A DNA stretch of 64,000 nucleotides. It comes from Brevundimonas sp. GTDB lineage: Bacteria > Pseudomonadota > Alphaproteobacteria > Caulobacterales > Caulobacteraceae. Under the pieces are notes generated by a model. It was not told the DNA's origin. It ran no database searches and saw only the letters and a program-made list of their open reading frames with translations. Made by a program: the position numbers and the translations under genes. Location: the NCBI GenBank assembly GCA_016742215.1, contig JACVCC010000002.1:292501-356500 (forward strand), read 5' to 3'. Positions 26,593 to 34,283 of this stretch are shown piece by piece. Positions within the stretch are counted from its first letter, which is position 1. Each line of letters opens with the position of its first letter.

Positions 26593-27278
26593 GCGGCGGG
26601 CTCCAGTCCCGTGATGGCGTCGGCGCGCGCCTCGACCGCATTCAGGCGCGCGGTCCAGTCTGCGACGACCTCGGGCAGATCAGCGCCTTCCGGATAGTCA
26701 GCGATGTCCCAGACGATCGCGCCCTTGCCGAAGGGCAGGGGCAGGATCGCCTTGTCCCAGCTGTTCAGCCGGATCGCCGGCTTGCAGGACAGGCCGATGA
26801 ACAGTGCCGGGGCGCCGGACAGTTTCGCCATAACAGGCAGTCCTTCCGCCATCTGGCGCGCAGGACCGCGCGGGCCGTCGGGCGTGATGGCGAGGCCGCC
26901 GATCTGCAGCTGTTTCAGGCCGTCGCGCAGGGCCTGGGTGCCGCCCTTGGCCTTCTCGGCCTTGTCCTTGTTGGCCGACGACCCGCGCACGGCAGGGAAA
27001 CCCTGACGGGCGACGGCCTTGGCGATGAACTCGCCGTCGGCGGAGAGCGAGATCAGGGCCTTGGCCGGCGTCGCGCGATCCAGTGGCCAGCAGGCGGGGC
27101 TGAGGCCGATGCGCGAGTGCCAGAAGACGGCCAGAACGCCGCCGCCCTTCGCCCAGACGTCCTCGGCGACCGACTGGTTTTCGTGGGTCCAGCGGATGGT
27201 GGAGAAGCAGAACTGCATCCACTTCGCCAAGGTCCAGGCGAGGGTCGCCTGAATGACGGGGTTGCGCAGCGGCCTCAT
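26589..27278 (-). CDS. Lysophospholipid acyltransferase family protein (DUF374)
   Basis: A 229-residue protein of the DUF374 group. The FWHSRIGLSP stretch near residue 52 and ITPDGPRGPAR near residue 131 are the family's signatures. Family members are found in lipid A operons of alphaproteobacteria and are assumed to be acyltransferases, although the classical H-x4-D is replaced. Here it sits between msbA and waaA with four-base overlaps on both sides, which supports a role in LPS or lipid A modification. Confidence 0.86.
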   Translation of the reverse strand: MRPLRNPVIQATLAWTLAKWMQFCFSTIRWTHENQSVAEDVWAKGGGVLAVFWHSRIGLSPACWPLDRATPAKALISLSADGEFIAKAVARQGFPAVRGSSANKDKAEKAKGGTQALRDGLKQLQIGGLAITPDGPRGPARQMAEGLPVMAKLSGAPALFIGLSCKPAIRLNSWDKAILPLPFGKGAIVWDIADYPEGADLPEVVADWTARLNAVEARADAITGLEPAA

Positions 27279-29113
27279 GCGTCAGCCGTCGCGACAGGAT
27301 CGCCGTCCAGAGACTGTTGCTTCGCCAGCCGGGCGTAGAGGCCGCCCTTGCGGACGAGGGCGGTGTGCGAGCCCTGCTCGACCACCTTGCCGGACTGGAT
27401 GACGTAGATGCGGTCGGCGTTGCGCACGGTGGACAGGCGGTGGGCGATCATCAGGGTGGCGCGGCCCTCCATCAGTCGCTCCAGCGCGGCCTGGACCAGG
27501 GCTTCGCTCTCCGTGTCGAGCGCGCTGGTGGCTTCGTCGAGCAGCAGGATCGGCGCATCTTTCAGGAAGGCGCGGGCAATGGCGATGCGCTGGCGCTGTC
27601 CGCCGGACAGGCGCAGGCCCGCCTCGCCGGCGCGGGTCTGGTAGCCCTCGGGCAGGGCGACGATGAAGTCGTGCGCGGCGGCGCTGGCGGCGGCGGCCTC
27701 GATATCGGCCTGCGAGGCGCCGGGGCGGCCGTAGGCGATGTTGGCGGCGATGGTGTCGTCGAACAGGAAGGGCTCCTGCGTGACCAGGGCGATCCGGCTG
27801 CGCAGGTCCTGCAGTTTCAGCTCGCGGATGTCGGTCCCGTTCAGCGTCACCTTGCCGGCCGTCACGTCGTAGAAGCGCGGCAGCAGGCTGAGGATGGTCG
27901 ACTTGCCGCCGCCGGACGGGCCGACGAGGGCGATGGTCTCGCCCGGCGCGACGGTCAGGCAGACGTCCGACAGCGTCGGGGCGCCGCCCTCGGCCGCGGG
28001 GGCGTAGGCGAAGCTGACGTGTTCCAGCGCGACCGTGACCGGTCCGGCCGGCAGGGCGGTGGCGTCGGCCGCTTCGCGGATCTCGGGCTGGATGTCGAGG
28101 GAGGCGAACAGGCGGCGGGCGGCGGTCAGGCCTTCTGACATCACCGTCTGCAGGTTGGTGACCTGACGCAGCGACTGGCCCGCGGACATCAGCAGGCCGA
28201 TGTAGGCGGCGAAGGCTCCCACGCTCATCTCGCCCTGCCGCGCCTGCCAGCCCGCATAGGCCATGACGGCGGCGACCACGATCATGGCGACCAGGTTGGA
28301 GAAGGGGCCGGCGAAGGCGCGGGAGTCGGCTGACTTGATGACGTGGCGCTGTCGGCGGGCGACGACCTCGCCCACGCGGGCCTCCTCGGCCGCCTCGCGG
28401 TTCTCGATCTTGATCAGGCGAACGCCGTCGAGGTTCTCCATCAGGGCCGTGGAGAGGTTGCTGGTCTCCACCATCGCGCCGGTGGTGGCCTTGCGCATCC
28501 GCTTGCCGAAGCGGCGAATCACGTAAGCGATGACCGGAGCGCCGAGGAAGACGATCGCCGTCAGCTTCCAGTCGGTCCACGCCATGTAGGCGAGGACTGC
28601 GATCAGGGTCAGGCCGTGCTGGGTGTAGTTGACGACGCCGTTGGTGAAGGCCTCGCGCACCAGGTTGGCGTCGAACAGGACCGAGGCGACGAAGCCGCCG
28701 GAATGCTGGCTGCGCAGGCGGGCGAGATCGGCGCGGATCATCGAGCCGAACAGCTTGACCTGGATGTCGCCGACGATGCCGTGACCCAGACGGTTGACCA
28801 ACGCGGCCTGCCCCAGAGCGGCGGCGGTCCAGATCAGGCCTGCGCCGACGATGATCAGCGGAATGCTGACCAGAGCCTGCTCGGGCTGGATGGTGATGAC
28901 GCGCCAGATGGTGACGGGTCGGCCGAGAAACAGACCGTCGATGGCCGGTTGCAGAAGTTGCAGCACGGTCGCCGCCATGACGCCGACAATGGCCGCGCAC
29001 AGGATCGACAGGAACAGCGGCGTCCGGTGGTGCGAGAGGTAGTCGCGCCAGATGCGGCCCAGCAGCGGGCGCAGGGCTTCCTTCTCGTCCTCGGCAGGGG
29101 CGGGCGTCGTCAT
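27275..29113 (-). CDS. msbA: MsbA-type lipid A/ABC exporter
   Basis: A 612-residue fused ABC half-transporter. About 330 residues of six-helix membrane domain precede a nucleotide-binding domain with Walker A GPSGGGKST (about residue 398), signature LSGGQRQR, Walker B ILLLDEATSALD and the switch His in IAHRLST. It is first in the operon with DUF374, waaA and lpxK, which supports lipid A flipping across the inner membrane. Other MsbA-like multidrug exporters share these motifs, so the substrate comes from context. Confidence 0.9.
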   Translation of the reverse strand: MTTPAPAEDEKEALRPLLGRIWRDYLSHHRTPLFLSILCAAIVGVMAATVLQLLQPAIDGLFLGRPVTIWRVITIQPEQALVSIPLIIVGAGLIWTAAALGQAALVNRLGHGIVGDIQVKLFGSMIRADLARLRSQHSGGFVASVLFDANLVREAFTNGVVNYTQHGLTLIAVLAYMAWTDWKLTAIVFLGAPVIAYVIRRFGKRMRKATTGAMVETSNLSTALMENLDGVRLIKIENREAAEEARVGEVVARRQRHVIKSADSRAFAGPFSNLVAMIVVAAVMAYAGWQARQGEMSVGAFAAYIGLLMSAGQSLRQVTNLQTVMSEGLTAARRLFASLDIQPEIREAADATALPAGPVTVALEHVSFAYAPAAEGGAPTLSDVCLTVAPGETIALVGPSGGGKSTILSLLPRFYDVTAGKVTLNGTDIRELKLQDLRSRIALVTQEPFLFDDTIAANIAYGRPGASQADIEAAAASAAAHDFIVALPEGYQTRAGEAGLRLSGGQRQRIAIARAFLKDAPILLLDEATSALDTESEALVQAALERLMEGRATLMIAHRLSTVRNADRIYVIQSGKVVEQGSHTALVRKGGLYARLAKQQSLDGDPVATADA

Positions 29114-29152
29114 CGGTCCGAGGTCGGACGACGGGGGGCGGAAGTCAAGCGG

Positions 29153-29716
29153 TCAGGACTTGAGCGAGGTCTTCTCGTCCTCATCGGTGATCAGGGTCAC
29201 GCCCTGCGCCCCCTCGACCCGCTCGGCCGGAGCCACGGTCGGGTTCGAGGGGTAGCGGGTCCCGTCGAAGGCCAGCTTCGCCTCATAGCCCTCGGTGATG
29301 CCGCCGCCGCTCACCCTTACGCCGATGTCTGGCAGACCGTTCGTCCGGCTCGAGAGCACACGGATGGGAGCGTGGGTGACGGTGGTCTCGCCCAGTACGT
29401 CGTAGCCGTCAGCGGTGCGACGCAGGATCAGCAGGTTGCAACCGCCAGAGCCACAGTATTCCGGACCGACCAGATAGACGAGGGTCAGGGCCCCGGCGCC
29501 TTCGCCGGTCGTTCGCGCGACATAGCCGAGCGGGGCCATGGCCTCGCGGGTGCGATCCTGAAGGAAGGCGGTCAGGATTGGGTCTGGCGACGAGGCTGGC
29601 TCCGCGGCTCCCTTGGTCGGGACTTCGGCCGGCGCGGTATGAGCGCCCGGCTCTGCCGGCTGCCCACAGCCGGCGAGGGTCAGGGCGATGGCGTAAAACA
29701 AGGGAGCGCGTTGCAT
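29153..29716 (-). CDS. Putative lipoprotein, 187 aa
   Basis: The signal peptide carries a lipobox LAGCGQ at about residues 14-19. The mature domain has an Ala/Pro-rich linker (20-45) and a globular part with a close CGSGGC cysteine pair and YDVLGETTVTH. The family is unrecognised. It ends 39 bases before msbA on the same strand, so it may be cotranscribed with the lipid A genes. Divergent from the lipoprotein gene at 29783. Confidence 0.68.
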   Translation of the reverse strand: MQRAPLFYAIALTLAGCGQPAEPGAHTAPAEVPTKGAAEPASSPDPILTAFLQDRTREAMAPLGYVARTTGEGAGALTLVYLVGPEYCGSGGCNLLILRRTADGYDVLGETTVTHAPIRVLSSRTNGLPDIGVRVSGGGITEGYEAKLAFDGTRYPSNPTVAPAERVEGAQGVTLITDEDEKTSLKS

Positions 29717-29782
29717 GTCGAACCTTCCCGGTAGCCGCCCCGCAGGGTTGTGTCCTGAAAGCGGCAGGGTCAAGCTCGCCCT

Positions 29783-30250
29783 ATGAAAGCGCTTCAGATT
29801 TTCCTGAGTGCGAGCCTGCTTCTGCTCGGTAGCTGCTCCCGGACCTTCGAGATCACGCCGAAGATGATCGACGGGCAGCTGACGTTCATCGATGAGCGGG
29901 TCCCGCATCGCTGCGTCAGTTCTGTGGTGGTCATGAAACTGGCCTCGGCCCAGGCGCCGGACGAACCCTATGAGCGATGGCGGGCGCGGACGACGGCATG
30001 GGTCGACTACGGCGGGTATGGTTGCGACGATCGGCTGCCGCTGGTCTACGGCCAGGCCTTGAGGGGGAATGCGGAGGGCAGTCCCGAAAGCGAGGTCGCG
30101 CCGGCGCCGCTGGAGGTTGGAGAGGTCTACGTCGTGGCGGTCGGGTCAGGAGCCACGGCGATGGGGTCAGCCAACTTCCGAATGCTGGCCGATGGCCGGG
30201 TTGAGGAGCTGCCCCGGGCGGGTTTGACAGGCGAAGACACCGCCCCGTGA
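29783..30250 (+). CDS. Putative lipoprotein, 155 aa
   Basis: The N-terminus is a lipoprotein signal (LLLLGSCSR, Cys at about residue 18). The rest is a small domain with an RCVSSVVV strand, two further Cys (RCV and GCDD) that could pair, and VGEVYVVAVG. No family recognised. It precedes the phosphatase gene by 31 bases in the same direction; the pair may be cotranscribed. Confidence 0.68.
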   Translation: MKALQIFLSASLLLLGSCSRTFEITPKMIDGQLTFIDERVPHRCVSSVVVMKLASAQAPDEPYERWRARTTAWVDYGGYGCDDRLPLVYGQALRGNAEGSPESEVAPAPLEVGEVYVVAVGSGATAMGSANFRMLADGRVEELPRAGLTGEDTAP

Positions 30251-30281
30251 CGTCCGCGCCGCGAACCTCTATCTCCCGGGC

Positions 30282-30947
30282 ATGACGTCCTACGACCTCT
30301 CCACCCCCCTCGGCCGATTCAAGGCGCGCTGGGACTATGTCTGGAAGGATCACGCCTTCCTGCGGCGGTGGTTCATGAACGCCCACTGGTTGGGGCCGGA
30401 TCTGGTGCGGACCAACCAGCCGTCGCCGCGTCAGCTGGCGTACTGGAAGGCACAGGGCGTGAAGACGGTCATCAACCTGCGTGGCGCGCGGGACGAGGCT
30501 TACTATGCGCTGGAGAAGGACGCCTGCGCGCGGCTGGGGCTGACCCTGATCGATGCGCCGCTGGACAGCCGCGATCCGCCGCAGAAGGACCGGGTGCATC
30601 GGGCGAAGCGCCTGTTCGAGACGATCGAGTATCCCGTGCTGATCCACTGCAAGTCCGGTGCGGACCGGGCCGGGATGATGGCGGTCTTCTATCGCCACTT
30701 CCATCTGGGCGAGCCGATCAGCGAGGCCATCAAGCAGCTGGACAAGAAATACCTGCACCACCGCGAGGGTCTGACTGGGGTGCTGGACTATACGCTGGAG
30801 AAGTATCTGAACGAGGTCGAACCGACAGGCGTCGGCTTCCTGGAGTGGATCGACAGCGACGCCTATGACCCCAAGGCGATCCGGGCCGAGTTCAAGGCTC
30901 AGTGGTGGGGGACGCTGCTGACCGAGAAGCTGTTGCGCCGGGAGTAG
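30282..30947 (+). CDS. Dual-specificity/tyrosine phosphatase-like protein (CtpA-like candidate)
   Basis: A 221-residue phosphatase of the cysteine-based DSP/PTP fold. The P-loop is HCKSGADRAG with nucleophile Cys123 and Arg129 (CX5R), and an Asp-rich stretch DAPLDSRD upstream can supply the general acid. No signal peptide or membrane helix is obvious. It sits next to the msbA-waaA-lpxK block. In Caulobacter crescentus a phosphatase of this kind (CtpA) is needed to remove lipid A phosphate; the neighbourhood makes a similar role plausible, but orthology was not tested. Confidence 0.8.
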   Translation: MTSYDLSTPLGRFKARWDYVWKDHAFLRRWFMNAHWLGPDLVRTNQPSPRQLAYWKAQGVKTVINLRGARDEAYYALEKDACARLGLTLIDAPLDSRDPPQKDRVHRAKRLFETIEYPVLIHCKSGADRAGMMAVFYRHFHLGEPISEAIKQLDKKYLHHREGLTGVLDYTLEKYLNEVEPTGVGFLEWIDSDAYDPKAIRAEFKAQWWGTLLTEKLLRRE

Positions 30948-30953
30948 GACACG

Positions 30954-31169
30954 TCAGCTCCACGGACCGCGGGGCGTTTCGGGATCCCGCGGGGTTTCTG
31001 CCTTTTCGGCGGCCTCACGCAGCGCCTTGCGTTCGGCCTCGCGGTGATTGAACCAGCGCGCCCAGCGGCGCTCTCCGCGAAATGCGAACAGCCACAGGAC
31101 CAGCGTCATCGACATGAAGACGAGGCTGGCGATTTCCTCGGCGCCGAGCGTGCGTCCGAACAGGGTCAT
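30954..31169 (-). CDS. Small single-pass membrane protein, 71 aa
   Basis: One transmembrane helix (about residues 10-28) is followed by a basic, Arg/Glu-rich cytoplasmic tail. No family recognised. The ATG overlaps the stop of the 55-aa gene upstream (ATGA), so the two small membrane proteins are translationally coupled and may act together. Convergent with the phosphatase gene. Confidence 0.7.
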   Translation of the reverse strand: MTLFGRTLGAEEIASLVFMSMTLVLWLFAFRGERRWARWFNHREAERKALREAAEKAETPRDPETPRGPWS

Positions 31170-31333
31170 GCGCGGGGCTCCGGGTCGGTATCAGCCGGCG
31201 TGATCGGATCGTTCCAGGCGGTGTCGGACTCGCCGGGGGCATTGGTCGGGTTCGACGGCTTGCGGCGCGTCGCCCAGAAGACGATGCCCACGGCCAGCGC
31301 CAGAAGGACCAGGACGATCAGGATGGTGTTCAC
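31166..31333 (-). CDS. Small single-pass membrane protein, 55 aa
   Basis: A short gene starting at GTG with GGAGG seven bases upstream. An N-terminal hydrophobic helix (residues 3-20) is followed by RRK and a Pro/Asp/Thr-rich soluble tail ending DPEPRA. It overlaps the next small membrane-protein gene by four bases. The clean Shine-Dalgarno and coupling make it a real gene despite its size. Function unknown. Confidence 0.7.
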   Translation of the reverse strand: MNTILIVLVLLALAVGIVFWATRRKPSNPTNAPGESDTAWNDPITPADTDPEPRA

Positions 31334-31404
31334 GGCGAAACCTCCGGCCAGCGGGACTGTCCGGAGGAAAGCGTATCAGCGTGGCCGGTGGTTCCGGAAG
31401 CCCC

Positions 31405-31641
31405 TCAGGCGTCGCCGCGCGGGTCGATCATCCGGTGGGCGTGCAGGATGAAGAAACGCATGTGCGCGTTGTCGACGGTGGCCTGGGCGCGGGCCTTCCA
31501 CGCCTTCTTGGCTTCCTCGTAGCTCGGATAGGCGCCAACGAACTCGATCTTCGACAGGTCGCGGAAGACCGGGGCGTCAAGGTTGCGCAGTTCACCGCCA
31601 ATGACGAGGTGAAGCAGCTGGGTGTCGGTTTCGGCGGTCAT
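31405..31641 (-). CDS. DUF4170 family protein
   Basis: A 78-residue protein with the FVGAYPSYEEAKKAWKA core and a C-terminal MRFFILHAHRM strand typical of DUF4170. Function unknown. In alphaproteobacteria it is often found with inositol-monophosphatase-type and lipid A genes, as here, 21 bases after the CysQ-like gene. Confidence 0.85.
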   Translation of the reverse strand: MTAETDTQLLHLVIGGELRNLDAPVFRDLSKIEFVGAYPSYEEAKKAWKARAQATVDNAHMRFFILHAHRMIDPRGDA

Positions 31642-31662
31642 GGGGGGCCTTCGGGGAGAAAG

Positions 31663-32460
31663 TCAGCGGGGCGCGAGCGGAATAGGCCCTGTGCGCCTGA
31701 CGATCAACGGGTGAAGGCCCGGAGCGCTGCAGATGAGGCTGTTCTGTCGCGGATCGGGCTGATTGAAGCGCCACTCGCGGCCGTGATGGTCGCTCACCTT
31801 CGCCCCGGCCTCGGCGGCGATCAGGGCGCCGGCGCAGACGTCCCAGTCCCATTTCGGCGTCAGGGCGATGGCGGCGTCGAAGGCGCCGGCGGCGACCAGG
31901 GCCATGCGGTAGGCGATGGCATTGCGCTTCTCGAACCGCATCTCGGGCCAGGGCTCGTCCCACTGCGGCCCTTCCATCAGCCGGGCGTCGGCCAGGACGG
32001 AGGCGTCGTCGAGGTCGGTGGTGTCCGAAGCCGTGATTGGCTTGCCGTTCAGTCGGGCGCCGCCGCCCAGCGTCGCCTCGAAGGTTTCGCCCAGAGCGGG
32101 GGCATGGATGACCGCGGCGACCGGGCGGCCGTCCTCGACCACGGCGATCGGGATGCACCACCACGGCTTGCCCTTCATGTAGGCGACGGTGCCGTCGATG
32201 GGATCGACCACAAAGATGCAGCGACGGGACAGGCGGTCCTCGCCGTCTGTCGTCTCCTCCGACAGCCAGCCGTAGTCGGGGCGAGCGGTCAGCAGGACGT
32301 CGCGCAGGGCCTTGTCGACGGCCATGTCGGCCGAGGTGACGGGCGAGCCGCCGGACTTGGACCAGATCTTCAGCCCGGCCTCGCGCTCGGCCAGCGCCAG
32401 GTCGCCGGCCGTCAGCACGGCGGCGCGGATCAGCTCCAGATCGGAAGCATAGTCCGTCAT
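31663..32460 (-). CDS. CysQ/inositol monophosphatase family phosphatase
   Basis: A 265-residue Li-sensitive sugar/nucleotide phosphatase. Metal-binding motifs are EETTDGEDR (E), DPIDGT and WDWDVCAG near the C-terminus. The closest named types are 3'(2'),5'-bisphosphate nucleotidase (CysQ) and inositol monophosphatase; the sequence alone does not separate them. The ATG overlaps the pmbA stop (ATGA), so it is coupled to the PmbA gene. Confidence 0.87.
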   Translation of the reverse strand: MTDYASDLELIRAAVLTAGDLALAEREAGLKIWSKSGGSPVTSADMAVDKALRDVLLTARPDYGWLSEETTDGEDRLSRRCIFVVDPIDGTVAYMKGKPWWCIPIAVVEDGRPVAAVIHAPALGETFEATLGGGARLNGKPITASDTTDLDDASVLADARLMEGPQWDEPWPEMRFEKRNAIAYRMALVAAGAFDAAIALTPKWDWDVCAGALIAAEAGAKVSDHHGREWRFNQPDPRQNSLICSAPGLHPLIVRRTGPIPLAPR

Positions 32461-33809
32461 TTGCCCGCAATGGCGACGGCGTCGAACAGCAGGGACGGGC
32501 TGTTGAAGCCGCCGCGGAACTCCAGATCCGAGCCCGGAACCATGCGCGCCCACAGGTCCGTCAGCTTGCCGGCGACGGTGATCTCGCTGACCGGGTAGGC
32601 GATCTTGCCGTTCTCGAACCAGAAGCCCGAGACCCCGGCGGACCAGTCGCCGGTGTTGCCGTTCAGCGAGGGGCCGAACATCGAGGTGATCAGCAGGCCG
32701 GAGCCGGCCTGACCCATCAGGCCGTCGAGATCCTGCGCGCCCGGCTCGAGGTGGAGGTTATGGGTCGAGACTCCCGGCGGGCCGGCGAGGCCACGCGAGG
32801 CGTGACCGGTCGAGGCGAGGCCCAGCTGGGCGGCGGCCGAGCTGTTCAGCAGCCAGGTGGTCAGGACGCCGTCCTCGACGATGGCCTTGCGCTCGACCTC
32901 CACGCCTTCGTCGTCGAACGGGGTGGAGCCGAGGCCGCGCGGGCGGAACGGGTCGTCGATCAGATTGGCGCCTTTGGGCAGCACCTGCTGACCCAGCCTG
33001 TCCTTCAGGAAGCTGGTGCCGCGGGCGATCGATGGCCCGGAGATGGCGCCCAGCAGGGGCGACAGGATCTGGGTAGCGACCCGGTTCTCGAAGATGACGG
33101 GCGCGGTGGTCGAGGCGATCTTGCGCGCGCCGACGCGGGCGATCGCCCGGCGGCCGGCGTAGTCGCCGATCGCAGCGGCCGAGGGCAGGTCGGACAGGTG
33201 GCGCACGGCGCGATGCTCGCCGCCGCGTTCCTTGACCCCATCCTTCTCGGCGATGACGCCGACGCCCAGCGAGAAGGCCGAGCCGTGATAGGCGCCATCG
33301 AAGCCGTGGGAGGTCACCAGACGCCAGCGGCTGGACGAGGCGGCGGCATGCCCACCCTCGGACAGGGACACGCCTTCGACAGCCAGGGCGACGGCCTCGG
33401 CCTCGGCGGCGGCGGCCTGAAGCTCGTCGGCCGAGCGTTCGGTCGGATCGTAGAGATCGAGGTCAGGGAAGGGGCCTTTCGCCAGACGGTCCTGCGGGGC
33501 GAGGCCGGCGTACGGATCCTCGGGCGCCAGCCTGGCCATGGCGACGGCGCGCTCGACGAGGCGAGCACGGGTCTTGTCCGACAGGTCCGAGGCGGAGACG
33601 GTCGCCTGACGCCGGCCGATGAAGACCCGCAGGCCCAGATCGCGGCTTTCCTCGCGCTCGACGTCCTCCAGCGCGCCGTTGCGGACGCCGATGGACAGGG
33701 ACGCCCGCTCGGAGGTCACGGCCTCGGCGGCGTCTGCGCCGGCCTTCAGCGCGGCGGCGACCAGTTCGGGCAGGATGTCGGGAGAGGCGGCGTCACGCGG
33801 GGAGGTCAT
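32457..33809 (-). CDS. pmbA: TldD/PmbA family metalloprotease (PmbA/TldE-like)
   Basis: A 450-residue protein with the TldD/PmbA fold: N-terminal VGVRNG-like strand (SIGVRNGALEDVE), TNLHLEPG-like segment (THNLHLEPGAQ) and the C-terminal SGFWFENGKIAYPVSEITVAGKL, split by family-typical loops. Lacking the HExxxH of TldD, it fits the PmbA (TldE) subunit that partners TldD in microcin maturation and toxin cleavage; a TldD gene is not in the window. First gene of the unit with the CysQ-like gene. Confidence 0.9.
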   Translation of the reverse strand: MTSPRDAASPDILPELVAAALKAGADAAEAVTSERASLSIGVRNGALEDVEREESRDLGLRVFIGRRQATVSASDLSDKTRARLVERAVAMARLAPEDPYAGLAPQDRLAKGPFPDLDLYDPTERSADELQAAAAEAEAVALAVEGVSLSEGGHAAASSSRWRLVTSHGFDGAYHGSAFSLGVGVIAEKDGVKERGGEHRAVRHLSDLPSAAAIGDYAGRRAIARVGARKIASTTAPVIFENRVATQILSPLLGAISGPSIARGTSFLKDRLGQQVLPKGANLIDDPFRPRGLGSTPFDDEGVEVERKAIVEDGVLTTWLLNSSAAAQLGLASTGHASRGLAGPPGVSTHNLHLEPGAQDLDGLMGQAGSGLLITSMFGPSLNGNTGDWSAGVSGFWFENGKIAYPVSEITVAGKLTDLWARMVPGSDLEFRGGFNSPSLLFDAVAIAGK

Positions 33810-33852
33810 GCCCCGATATGGCCGGGGGTCCGCTGCGGCGCAACCGTCGTCG

Positions 33853-34272
33853 TCAGGAGATGGCGGCGAAGATCAGCAGTCCGGCCATGGCGATGAAGGG
33901 GATGTAGGTCAGCAGCATGCCCAGCATCCGGCCGACCGCCGGCTGTTTCGCCTGCGCCATGCCCCAGGCGTGGAGGACCCGACCGAGGAAGAACGATCCG
34001 CCCAGCGCGTGGATGATCGGCGCGCTATAGAAGACCGCCGTGACCGCAAGCGCGACCAGCGCCAGCGGGATATATTCGATCGCATTGCCGAAGATGCGGG
34101 TGGTGACGGTCAGGGCGTCATGACCGCCATCGCCCACCGACACCTTCAGCTTGCGCCGGCCCGCGCTGATGCGGGCGGAAAGGAACAGGACCAGCAGCAG
34201 CGACAGGCCGGTCCACAGCGCCACCGCCATGAAGGCTTCGGTGCGGAAGTCCAGATGTTCGGCTGCGGTCAT
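33853..34272 (-). CDS. MAPEG family membrane protein
   Basis: A 139-residue four-helix membrane protein. The RISAGRRKLKVSVGDGG loop, FGNAIEYIPLALV and the LGRVLHAWG helix match MAPEG (membrane-associated eicosanoid and glutathione metabolism) proteins. A GGGGAG sits before the ATG. The substrate is unknown. It lies between the M14 peptidase and PmbA genes. Confidence 0.88.
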   Translation of the reverse strand: MTAAEHLDFRTEAFMAVALWTGLSLLLVLFLSARISAGRRKLKVSVGDGGHDALTVTTRIFGNAIEYIPLALVALAVTAVFYSAPIIHALGGSFFLGRVLHAWGMAQAKQPAVGRMLGMLLTYIPFIAMAGLLIFAAIS

Positions 34273-34283
34273 GACGGCTCCCC

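Noticed and set aside
24290..33809. A horizontally acquired island in the lipid A region
   Set aside because: Gene content is core, base composition is even, and there are no integrase, tRNA or repeat boundaries.
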